Source: Zanthoxylum bungeanum (Eukaryota > Streptophyta > Magnoliopsida > Sapindales > Rutaceae). From it: a DNA stretch of 64,000 nucleotides. Shown piece by piece: positions 22,836-33,119 of the stretch. The stretch is from NCBI GenBank assembly GCA_019454045.1, contig SKCR01001858.1, positions 1 through 64,000 on the forward strand, in the 5' to 3' direction. Position numbers and translations under genes: made by a program. The notes below the pieces were generated by a model. That model was given only the letters and a program-made list of their open reading frames with translations, was not told the DNA's origin and did not search any database. Position 1 is the stretch's first letter. Each line of letters begins with the position of its first letter.

Positions 22836-25800
22836 TGGGGTCCTCTTCCACTATGGAATTCGATTTAATTATTGAATTCTTGTTTTTCCGTTGGGGATTA
22901 CGGCATTACGTAAAAATAGTGGGAGGCACTGCTAAGTTTAAAATATTCCATAACTTAGGCAGTGTATGTTATTATGGAAATTGCCGCTTGTTTGTTTCCT
23001 TATTCTATTGTTATATAGAATTAAACTTTTATTTACTGCACACATATTATGATATGTTATCTGACTAGACTCTTGGTTGCAGTCATTCTAGAATAGGTTC
23101 TAGATACTAATAGACTAGGATATTATTAGATTAGTCTAAACCATCCGGAACTGTTGTTCCGATTTTCTTGAAAAATCAAGATGGTTAATGACTTAGTTTC
23201 TAAGTCACAACAGATAATCTAGATAGATATCCCTTTTTAGGATGTAATACTTTAGAGACAATATTTTCTTATGCAGTAAGAATTGACTTGAATTGGTTCA
23301 TGTCTCGAGATTCTGACTGGCATTAAGAAAGCCCTATTAGGTATTGTTTATCTAGTAATGACTTTTCTAAGCTTTAATTACCTTTAGAGGTAATGTGTAT
23401 GACACAATTTGCTAATCAGTATTTTACAATTGTTGTGAATAGTTGAATGCAAATCGTAAAGCTAAAGAAAGGAGATGCGTATATTTGTGTATAGAAAATA
23501 TCGATTTTCACAATACTACAACTATAGGTATTGGATACCAGATCTCATGTCTAGTTATTTGAAATATTGGTTAACGATTGTTTTGATATTTGATATCGGA
23601 ACTTGCGACTATTGGATAGTCACTTGTTCTTTATAAACAATTGTTACATATTTTATAATAACTAGTAGTGTCATTGACGTAGAGATAAACATTAAGAAAA
23701 ATTATTCGGTAAAGTAAATAATTTAGAACGGTGTTATGGGTTTAATCACTTAAGCATTGATGTTTATTCCGTATGGTGAAGGATGGTTTGATACTAGATC
23801 ACACCACATATCCTTATCCATTTAATGAATATTGTATTCAGGAAAGTGATTAAGATCTCGTTTAACCAATGATTGTCGTTGGACCACCAGATTTATTTAA
23901 CTGATACATTGGATGTATGTAGTTTTATAATAATAATTGCTTAAGGTAGTTTTCTTTATTCGTAACTTAGTTGATGAATTGTCATAACTTAGTTACGTGT
24001 TTCTGAAGGAACAATATTGAAAGTCTTGAAAGTATCAAGTACTTTCAATCCGTTCTGATGAAACGTAGATTGAACATTTTTGACTTGTTCAAATATATTC
24101 AATCTAAAGGTTTTAGAGAATTCTATCCTCAAAATTCATAACATGTCTTTGAACTGTTCAAAGATCTTTGATACGATCAAACGTATGAATTTAAAGCAAT
24201 TAGTTCTAAGGTTATTTAGTGAATATGATTCATATTCAATATTGTTTTCACGATTCCATCTTAATGGAATTGAGTAGTGGGAGCAATCGAATCTTATATG
24301 ATTTGATTCGTCTGATATTGAAAGTTACCGAATTAGTTTCAATACTCTTGGGGTTATACTCCAGTAACACTACTTCATCTCTTAATTAATGTTCCATTAT
24401 TTTCTACAGTTGCATATATGATATGTATAGGTAGAAAATTTGAATCTTGAAAAGTTTGAGATTTCAATCTTTCTTTTATATAATAGTTATATAATGGAAA
24501 TTACTTACACCTCGGAGGTATAGTAAAAGTTTATGTTATTCTGTTTAATAGAATATTGTATTCTATTTAATAGAATATCTTTCCTACGATTCTAAGTAAT
24601 AAAATCGTTTTATTACTTGTGTGTGTAACATCAGATGTTAACTATTGTAGAAAAGACTTGACTTATTGAAGTCAAATGTGAGAATGATAAACTAAATGGA
24701 ACTATGTAATTAATAAGATGAAAACAACCCTTATACATCTTCCGTGCAAGTCCAATAGGATAACAGAATCATTCACGAGTATTTGATACTTAATGGTTCC
24801 GTTGTTTTCTTATGAAGAAAAATTATCCTATGACTTTTAATGGAAGCGATATTTGATATCGATTCTGGAAGTTCACCATTGAACCTTAGATCTAAGATTG
24901 TTCATAGCTTACTATGATCAAGTTTTTGAACTTGATTAAGCTTTCATTATGAATTAGTTCATGAAATGTGCTAATTATTTGCGCAGCGAAAGCATTGTGA
25001 GCTTATTAAAGATTTGACCTTTATAGTGTGACAGTGAGAAAAGTTACTCAGCAATCTATTGTAGATTCTGATAAAATTATCTCTAGTCACACTAATTGAA
25101 CAATGAAGATATATTGGTTAATGTTGATAGTAAACTGTAATTTTAGCTAAAGAATGCAAAGTGGCATTTTTGGATGACTATTCAGATAAGAGATCAGTTG
25201 TGTTTTCTTATTTGAAGAGTTCATTCTGAAATGGCCTAGAGTTTGTGTTCTGCTGAGATCGCAGTTAGGTTGCTAGCTTATAGAGCCTATTGTAGACTCG
25301 GATAAGTCTTCCAGAAATATGTGTTCTCTATTTTTGATATCGTCAGATTGTCTGATCTTGTCAAAGTATATAGAATACATATGTGATTAGAAGGGTTAGT
25401 GGAGAGCGTACAATATACTTTCTAGTGTTATATATCTTAACGACATTGTCATTATTATAGTAATAATGAGATGTTTATGAGGTAAAAGATTTACCTAAGT
25501 CTTCTTTACTCCGTGATAAAAGTGGGAGTAGTCTCTTTTATATACGATATAAAGTTTTATATAAGATATAAAACCAAGAGACTTGTGAGATACTCCTATT
25601 AGTCGTACATTAGATATGATCTAATGAAAGACATAACAAGGCTATCTGTATGACATTTAGTATAACTGTTCGACAGTTATTGTGTGTCTTATCTAAAGTA
25701 TTCATTTTTCGTAAAGGATGATTCCTTTTTCGAAAGGATATTGATTAGAATGTCTAATCAATCTTATGTATCATTTGATGATGACATAATAAATACTTTA

Positions 25801-26436
25801 TAATGTGCGATTATAGATATCGATTTAATCGTAATGTTACGAGTTATTTTGACATCCTATAGACCATATGATGGATCTTGAAACACGTTCTTTGTGATCT
25901 TTGAGATATTAAGAACGAGTTTCTGATTCATGGAGAATATAGTTTGCAACCATTAGGGTCATATTAGTTTTGAGACTAATTATGACGTTAGACAGTCTAC
26001 GTCATAAAGAGTCACAAAAGATGCAGTGGGAGTGTCACGAAGGATTCTACTATTTAGTGGAATCAAATGCAACTTTTGAAGTATTGACTTATGAAGTTGC
26101 ATAGTGACCTTATAAATTAGAAGTTTTAAATTGGTGTTGTGCTTGCGGTTGTCCTCATAGTATTTTTGAATTTGATCCCTAAATACTTGGACAACTTAGT
26201 AGCTGTAGCATAATACAGATATAGCATCCATTTCATATTAAGGTATAATTTAGATTCTACAAAATATGAATGATGCTGACTATGGGAAACGATAGAGTTT
26301 GTTTGACAAACTAGATATTTCATAGCGGACTTGTTTTTGTTGCCTACCTCTTAAGTACTGGGTGAGCTTTTGAGGACCATGTGCATACGATGCACATTGA
26401 GACGTGTATATGATACCGTGGATTGGCACTAGAGCA
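22836..26436 (+). other. Non-coding interior of the copia element
   Basis: After about 100 bp that still match the leader of the 44640-48257 copia (TTGGGGATTAC and GTGGGAGG blocks), the remaining 3.5 kb show no gag or pol homology in any frame and no ORF above 101 codons. A small hairpin (CACTGCTAAG/CTTAGGCAGTG, 22926-22965) lies near its start. Origin unknown. Confidence 0.7.
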
Positions 26437-26447
26437 AGTGGGAGAAA
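26437..26447 (+). other. Polypurine tract
   Basis: The purine-rich GTGGGAGAAA immediately precedes the 3' LTR and would prime second-strand synthesis. Confidence 0.75.
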
Positions 26448-26448
26448 T

Positions 26449-29067
26449 TGTTGGGGTTGGTGCTCAGAGCGCCAATCCGGACCGTATTTATGTCTGATTC
26501 ATGAATACGAACATCCCCTTATTCCATAATACTACTTACTTAGTGGTTGCACCTCTGTTTTTATATACGTATTCGATCTGATTACGATTAGATTGAAACT
26601 AAATGTGGTTTAGTGATATGTATATATTAGACAAAGACCCGATAATATATAATGCAATACACAGTTACAAAGTAGTTTGTAATTGACATTGGGAAGTGTT
26701 ATTGCTAAAGATATATTATCAAATAAAGTTCCTGGTCAAGATTTGCTAACATGGGTCGGTTAGTCAAATCCGTTGAGACCAGTACATGTCGTATATCGAG
26801 ACATGGTCCGATGGTTTATCCCAATGAACCATGAGTCTATGGAGACTCGTATAGACGTGTAGGTTTTATAGTGGATAAACACTGAACGGCTCACCGAAGA
26901 TTCTTAATGGATGGTACGCCAACGTCAATAAGAATCTTCTCGGGTTGAGTAGCATAGTGGTCCTTCGACTTGAGACACCACTGTGGATGTATGAGACATC
27001 CTCCACACTTAGATGGCAGTCACGTCACCGATCTATTTAGATCAGACCTCCGCCTGTTCGTTGGGTGTAGATCGATCCTCAGGATATCCTGTGTGTGTCA
27101 AGATAGGATCCGTCAGTTCTGTGTACAGAGCATAGGTAGTCCATATATTATTAGCAGTCTATTAAATCTGTGGCCACAGTATACATCGGAAGTAAGTTCC
27201 GAGTGTTATTTAGAGATTGCTAATAGATACGTCGACGAGATAATACCTATAGAGATTTGACGTTCACTTCTATATCTCTGGGATTATCTGGATACCTGTG
27301 ACGGAGGGATTATACGTATGCAATGACCTCGACCTGTATGATTCAGCTAGTTTATCCGTGATCGTCATAATCTACGGGTGGATAGATTATGGACATGAAA
27401 TTGGATTTCATGACGGATATACCTGAATCTAGAGAGTCTCAATAATGAAACATACTCGTAGAGCACTAGAGCAACATTTATGAATAATGATGATTATTTA
27501 TAAATCGTTTAATCGTTAAACGAAAAATACATGCGAACGGGTCGAACCATCATTTCCTAATTAATGTGTATTTGTATTTAATATATGATATTATAAATAC
27601 ACATTAATAAATAGTCAAATAAAGGTATTTGACATATATCATCAATATATGTATTTGAGATATTTAAAGTAAATATAATACATATATTTGATATATTTGT
27701 ATTTAATTAATTATTTAATTATTTAATTGTTAAATGATTAATATAATTAAAATATAAATATATCACCAAATGATAAAGTTAGGAAATGATTATAAATGTA
27801 AATGTTTGACTTTACATTAAAGGAAAAGGTTGTCAAATTGATTTTGACTTCTTAAGATATTTGTTCAAAATTGTTTGAAAAATAAAAATATCTTTTCCTT
27901 TATTTCTTTATAAATTTCGGCCATACACTTAAATATAAGAGTTATATTATTCTTAGTTGCATTTGTTGACTTAATTAATATCTAATAAAGTGTTATTAAG
28001 ATATTTATGCAAGTTGACTAAATGTAAAGTTAAATGAAATTGAAATGAAATTTGGTATATTTGTATACACAATTTCGGCCAAGGGCATTCTTTGTCCTAA
28101 GTATAAATTGTTTTCATTTCACTTTCATTTGATAACCTAATACATTTCAAAGAAAACTCCATTAATGGAGACAAAGGAAGCTTGTGAGAAAGAAAGAAGA
28201 AATCAAAGAAAGCTTGGATTTTAGTAAGTTTTTCCAACTTACTATTAGAAAGGAAAATGTTCCTTAGGATCTAGGCTTCAACATATGATGTTCTTAGGTT
28301 ATTTCTTTCTTTATTCCTTGTGTTTTTGTTGATGGAAGTTTTGATGGAAGTGTTGAGCATGTATGATGAAGGAAGGTTGTGACTATTGTAGTTATAAGCT
28401 TTCTTTTAAGGTTTTGGAAACCATGTTGCTAATCTAGAGTTGTTGACCCACTCTAAGATGACCTAGATTTGATCTTGAGTTGTTTCATTGTGTTGAGACT
28501 TTGATTGGATGTAAGAAAGATGATTGAAGTGTTGGATTTAACCAATTTGGTCTAATTTGTCCAATTTGAAGAAATTGAAAAATTAGGGTTCATGACCAAT
28601 TCCAAATTTGGGGGTTTTCATATATGTTGTGTATTTGGATGTGTATATGATGCATATAAAGTTTCATGTTCATTGGATTACATCTTGATGTGTTTTGATG
28701 CATGAAATGACAAAGTGCACAAAATGGAACTAATGTAGTGCATTCGGCCTTGATGAAGAAATTTGGGGATTTGGTTGCTTTTGGTGTTTTGATGTTTTGA
28801 ACATGCTAAGTTCATCTTAGAAATGATTTAGAATCATTCAAAATTGATTGGATCAATTTCGGACTAAAATGGACAAAATACCATATAGGGTAATTTGGTA
28901 ATTTCACTTGAATATGATTCATTTGAAATTTTGTTTCATAATTTGATTATTGGGCAATTAAATAAATATGTTTATTTAATTAATCCAGAAAAAGTTTTGA
29001 AATCGGAAGATTCGATCTCCCGCCGCTTCCGCTGCGTTACCGGGTTGCTGCCCTAAAAACCCCTACA
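26449..29067 (+). repeat. 3' LTR of the non-coding copia element
   Basis: Nearly identical to 19661-22276. Differences are mostly one-base gains or losses in short homopolymers and few substitutions. The end CCCCTACA is followed by the target duplication CACTC. Confidence 0.9.
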
Positions 29068-29865
29068 CACTCCACCTCCACATTTTCCTCAGCATCTTTA
29101 GAAAAACAAACTGGACAAGCAGTTTGCTCGTTTCCTGGAGGTGTTTAAAAAGTTGCACATCAACATTCCATTTGCAGAAGCCTTGGAACAAATGCCCAGC
29201 TATGTCAATTCATGAAAGACATTCTTTCACGAAAACAGAGATTGGGAGACTACGAGATAGTAGCATTGATGGAAGAATGCAGTGCCATCATTCAGAGGAA
29301 ACTTCCCCAGAAGTTGAAAGATCCTGGCAGTTTCACCATTCCATGCATCAGAGGAGAACATAACTTTGGTAAGGGTTTATGTGATTTAGGTGCAAGTGTT
29401 AACTTGATGTCTTTTTCTATTTTCAGGAAATTGCAGATTGAAGAAACAATGCCAACTTCAGTCTCTCTACAACTTGCTGATAGAACGCTCATATTTCTAA
29501 GAGGCGTAGTTGAGGATGTGCTGGTCAAGGTTGAAAAATTCATTTTCCCGACAGATTTTATTGTCTTTGATATGGAGGAAGACGCAAACGTGCCAATCAT
29601 CCTCGGGAGACCATTCTTGGCTACAGGTCAAACCATTATTGAAGTACAAAAAGGAGAATTAACCATGAGGGTACAGGACCAAGTAACATTTAATTTTTTC
29701 AAGGCCATGAATTTCCCAGATGATGAAAAGAATGAGGAATGTTTTAGACTTGATGTGATACATAGTACCGTTCAAAACTTGATGAAAAACAAAGTTCTAC
29801 TAACAAACTTAAGGCATGTCAATTGCCTGTGGAGCCTGAAGATAAAGCACATTGCATACTGAAAA
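29068..29865 (+). pseudogene. Athila-type gag end and aspartic protease
   Basis: Gag-linker and protease of the Athila-type element. Gag residues (HFPQHL, stop, KNKLDKQFARFLEVF) run into the open frame 29212-29862. This contains the protease active region LCDLGASVNLMSFSIFRKL, with D-L-G-A in place of D-S/T-G as is usual in Athila proteases, the flap-like region, and the closing IILGRPFLATG motif (29596-29628). The protease would cleave the gag-pol polyprotein. Translation stops at 29862, and no reverse transcriptase follows. Confidence 0.85.
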
Positions 29866-29879
29866 AGCCAATTCTTGCA

Positions 29880-30213
29880 CTACAAGCAACATAAGAGAAA
29901 AAGTTCCACCAGCTCAACGAATTGGAGGAATTTCACAATCAGTCTTTTGAGGATGCCAAATTGTACAAGGAAAAGGCAAGGAAATACATGATGAGAAGTT
30001 AGTGCGCATACAACTGGAACCAGGGCAGAAGGTACTGTAAAACAAATCAAGGGTGGAATTCTTCCCATATAAGCCAAAATCACGGTGGTCAGGTCCATTT
30101 GTGATCACCAAGGTTTTACCAGACAGAGCCGTTGAGATACATGATCCTGACTCCAACAAAACTTTCAAGGTTAAAAACAAGCGTGTCAAGCACTACTGGG
30201 GAGAATCATTTTA
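29880..30213 (+). pseudogene. Athila-type integrase, C-terminal remnant
   Basis: In shifting frames the sequence encodes the integrase tail: FHQLNELEEFHNQSFEDAKL (29907-29965), a degenerate middle, then KSRWSGPFVITKVLPDRAVE and NKTFKVKNKRVKHYWGESF ending at the TAG near 30212. The catalytic core, RNase H and reverse transcriptase that should lie between protease and this tail are absent, about 3 kb being deleted around 29865-29900. Confidence 0.8.
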
Positions 30214-30366
30214 GCGACAAAAAGAAAGTGTCACACTTTCATATCCAGCCTAACGTTCGAGAAGTCACGTCTAGCTGACGACTTTAAACTTAGCGCTCGC
30301 AGGGAGGCAACCCATGCAATTTGTGTATATATTGTAATTTGGTGTGATTTCATTTTGTGTGTTTAG

Positions 30367-30939
30367 TTTTTGCAGGTTAAGTCATTTCAGGATGAAGAAG
30401 TTATCGCAAATCTTCACAAGCAATTTCCTTCTCTCCCTCAAAAATCTCTGATGAAAGTTTACAAAGCTCGTTTGGAACGGATGAGACTATTGATGATCAA
30501 AGGTATTCCTACTGACATTCGTTGGATTATTGAAGCACGGGTTCGATGGGCAGGTGAGTCTTCTGACTCTTTTATTTCACATCTGTCTGGTTTAGGAAGG
30601 AGCACCTATGCTAAAAAGATAAAAGCCAAAAGAATGTGTGTTTGTTATAAATGTGCTCGTATGTTTTGTGATACTCGTTGTCGTTCTTTAGGAATGGTGT
30701 CTGATAACCGCGAAGATAAGATTAATTTCATTAGGGATGGCTTGAGTAATAAGTCTTTGGATGATATATCTAAAACTCTTGAGACGCATCCCAGTGGATA
30801 TGTGTATCACGAAATTCGTGTGTTATATGCACAATTCCAAAAGGAAAGACAACTGTTAAGTCTCGGGAATCTGACTCAAAAAGACCATGTTTGCCAATTT
30901 ATAAGAAAATTGGATGGGAAGCTTGTCCCTGACGCATAG
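30367..30939 (+). CDS. Basic, cysteine-rich ORF in the env-like position of the Athila-type element
   Basis: An uninterrupted frame of about 190 codons follows the integrase remnant and the AGGGAGGCAACCCATG block typical of Athila 3' regions. The frame opens right after a stop at 30364 and has no ATG until 30451. A strong splice acceptor (TTTAGTTTTTGCAG, ending 30375) suggests translation from a spliced mRNA, as for Athila env-like genes. Counting from 30370, residues 76-88 are basic (GRSTYAKKIKAKR) and run straight into a cysteine cluster CVCYKCARMFCDTRC (C90, C92, C95, C100, C104). This layout loosely recalls the basic arm plus zinc finger of carlavirus-type cysteine-rich nucleic-acid-binding silencing suppressors, but the cysteine spacing is shorter. 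There are no membrane segments, unlike classical env-like proteins. Function unknown. Confidence 0.6.
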   Translation, partial: FLQVKSFQDEEVIANLHKQFPSLPQKSLMKVYKARLERMRLLMIKGIPTDIRWIIEARVRWAGESSDSFISHLSGLGRSTYAKKIKAKRMCVCYKCARMFCDTRCRSLGMVSDNREDKINFIRDGLSNKSLDDISKTLETHPSGYVYHEIRVLYAQFQKERQLLSLGNLTQKDHVCQFIRKLDGKLVPDA

Positions 30940-31190
30940 ACGTCAATCAAGCCGCTACTTTTCTTGTACATATTATATCTCTTTGTCTTTTCCTAATAAT
31001 TGTGATTTGTTTTATTGCTTTCTTTTATTTTCTCCGACAGGATCCAGACCTTTTTGACTATCACGATTTATTTTACTGTTAACTAATAATTGTCATTTGG
31101 CAGGTACTAGTGCTATTATTTTACTCACCTTTTTTCAGGTGTTATAAATTCAACTCATCATTGCACTTTTGAAGACATCCAGAGTAAAAC

Positions 31191-31799
31191 ATGGAAGCCA
31201 CTTCAAGAAGATGAGTTGAAAATATATGTGTGTTTTGTGGTACTAGTGTTGGTGTTAAGCCACAATACGTAGAAGCAGCACAGGAATTGGGTCGAGTCTT
31301 AGCTTCAAGGAATATGCACTTAGTATATGGCGGAGGCAATCTTGGACTAATGGGGATCATCCCAAAACCCTTGGCAGAGGCAAATCTTATTGAACCATCA
31401 AACAGAGAGGAACTGATCGTACCAGGTATGTCTGAACGATTGGTAGAAATGATTAAACGTGTTGATGCTTTTATTACTTTGCCATGTGGCTTGGGTACAT
31501 TAGAGGAAATTTTTACAGTGTTATCTTGGGCGAACCTGAACATACACCAGAAACCGCTTGGACTGTACAACGTTGAAGGATTTTATGATTTTCTTTGTGT
31601 GTTTCTTGATGATGCTCGGAGAAATTGGTTCGTGAAAAAACCTATGAAAGAACTCATCTTTACTGTCAGAACTGCTCCGGATCTAATGGACCAAATCTTG
31701 GCCTATGAACCACAAATTGACCCTGTCCTTTCAAAGATAAATTGGTCCGATGACGATCGTGGTAAAAGGCATCGGATTAATCTGAATCTTAACCTTTAA
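31191..31799 (+). CDS. LOG-like phosphoribohydrolase captured in a retrotransposon
   Basis: LOG enzymes release active cytokinin from its riboside monophosphate. The open frame (31215-31799) aligns over its length: VFCGTSVGV at the N-terminus, LVYGGGNLGLMG, IIPKPL, the arginine-containing MSERLVEM, DAFITLPCGLGTLEEIFTVL and HQKPLGLYNVEGFYDFL. The signature PGGxGTxxE is present as PCGLGTLEE, so its second residue is cysteine; the catalytic-type arginine and glutamate are kept. About 15 residues that LOG proteins have between GLMG and VIPK are missing. The ATG at 31191 gives MEATSRR and then an in-frame TGA (31212-31214), so the present start is unclear. Plant LOG genes have several introns and this copy has none, which points to an mRNA intermediate. 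It lies on the same strand as the Athila-type element, between its integrase remnant and 3' LTR. Homology is clear; activity is doubtful. Confidence 0.85.
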
Positions 31800-31859
31800 C
31801 TTTTCGTGTAGCATTTCAGTTAACCAAGTATTATCTTCTAAACTCTTCTTCTATTGTTT

Positions 31860-33119
31860 AAGACATTGGGGACAATGTCTCATTTAGGTTTGGGGGAGGA
31901 AATTAGTTGATCAGTATCTTGTTTTTAGTTATGTGTTGTTTTTATTTTTAGTCTAAAATTTTTCGAAAAATACAAAAAAAAAATTGAAATTTTTTCAAAA
32001 ATTACAAAAATATTTTACGTTTTTGTGTTTTTATTTTGACTAAAAATGTGAAATTTGTAAGAGATAGCTGAGTAAGGAGTTTCCACTCCTGAGACATATT
32101 TCAAACCTATTTTCGAAACAAGTTAATTTTTGTTTATTTCCTTTTGAATTATTTAATTTGTGAATTCTCCATAAAATTGACTAAAACGGATCTTCATATG
32201 CCTAGTTAGCAGGTATTATCAACATGCATGGTAATATACAGACATTAGCTATAATTGAAAAGTTTGTAATATTCAGTGCTCTAGTTTAATTGGAGGAAAC
32301 ATCTAAGAAAAACATTGGAATAAAAAAAATGTCTGAGATCCGAGTTATTAAGTCTGTATGGGTGTTTTAACACCTAGTGCCCTAAAATCAACTGGTTTGG
32401 GAGTCACTGGCCCAAAGCTCGCTACATAGATCAAAGATGATGCAAAAATATATATATCTGAAGTCTGAGTAATTAAGTCTGTAGGGGTGTCTTAACACCT
32501 GGTGCCCTAAAGCCAACTCGTTTGGGAGCCACCGACCCAACACTCGCTACATAGTTGGAAGATATTGTATATAAAAAAAAAATCAAAAATCAAAGAAAAA
32601 AAATCAGAAAAATTATTCCATTGCTGCAAAAAGGTGTGAATTCTGATAAAACTTTAGGACAAAAATAATACTCTCTTGTCAACTGCACTTGTGACTGTTG
32701 TGGGCAAAAATGAGTTGATTAATATTTTGTCGGCTGTGCATATGGAGAATGGTAAATATAATCGGAGAAATTACTTATTCAGTAATTTAGAAAGAAATAA
32801 AACAACTAGTAACTTGGAGTAGAAGTTTCACCTGATTAGTCACTAACTTCTTTATTCTTTTTTCTCTTGTCTTTTTGCTTTTGTGTGCATTAGTTTTATT
32901 ATCTTTTTACTTTTGTAAAACGTTTGTGGGTATGGTTGCTGTAAGCCCTCACGAGACTATAACTCGTCCACTATGGACACATAGGGGTTTAAAGGCTTGT
33001 TGCATATGCTAAATGCAACTGTGATCCTTACGAAAGTGGCTTAGTTTAATTTTAACTTTTTCTTGTATTTTATTTTGTTTTTTTTCTCGAGGACTAGAAA
33101 AATGTTAGGTTTGGGGGTG
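31860..33119 (+). other. 3' non-coding region of the Athila-type element
   Basis: Contains a first polypurine-like block (GGTTTGGGGGAGG near 31888), a duplicated block (32334-32430 and 32459-32553) around GTGTCTTAACACC, a block with ACTATAACTCGTCCACTATGG (32955), and the polypurine tract AGGTTTGGGGGTG before the 3' LTR. The same blocks occur in the remnant at 11590-12767. No ORF. Confidence 0.7.
32334..32553 (+). repeat. Direct repeat of a 95-bp conserved block
   Basis: Two copies (32334-32430 and 32459-32553) share GAATTAAGTCTGT-like starts, GGTGTCTTAACACC, and a GGGAGTCAC/CCAAAGCTCGCTACAT-like end. A single copy is present at 12090-12185 in the other Athila-type remnant. Confidence 0.75.

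Larger units (their letters stand above)
19661..29067 (+). mobile_element. Copia-related LTR element without coding capacity, nested in the Athila gag
   Basis: Two 2.6-kb LTRs (19661-22276 and 26449-29067) start TGTTGGGGTTGG and end CCCCTACA. The exact target duplication CACTC flanks the whole (19656-19660 and 29068-29072). A perfect initiator-tRNA-Met primer site (22280-22291) and a polypurine tract (about 26437-26447) are present. The 4.2-kb interior begins with a stem-loop leader related to that of the gag-bearing copia at 44640-48257, but no gag or pol can be found. This is a large non-autonomous (LARD-like) derivative. The LTRs are nearly identical except for scattered single-base indels. 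Confidence 0.9.

Noticed and set aside
26970..27260. 96-codon ORF in the copia 3' LTR, similar to one at 47541-47792
   Set aside because: Similarity arises because both lie in related LTRs. The 5' LTR copy is broken, and nothing indicates translation.
31142..31570. Minus-strand ORF of 142 codons opposite the LOG-like frame
   Set aside because: Antisense shadow; the plus frame has clear protein homology.
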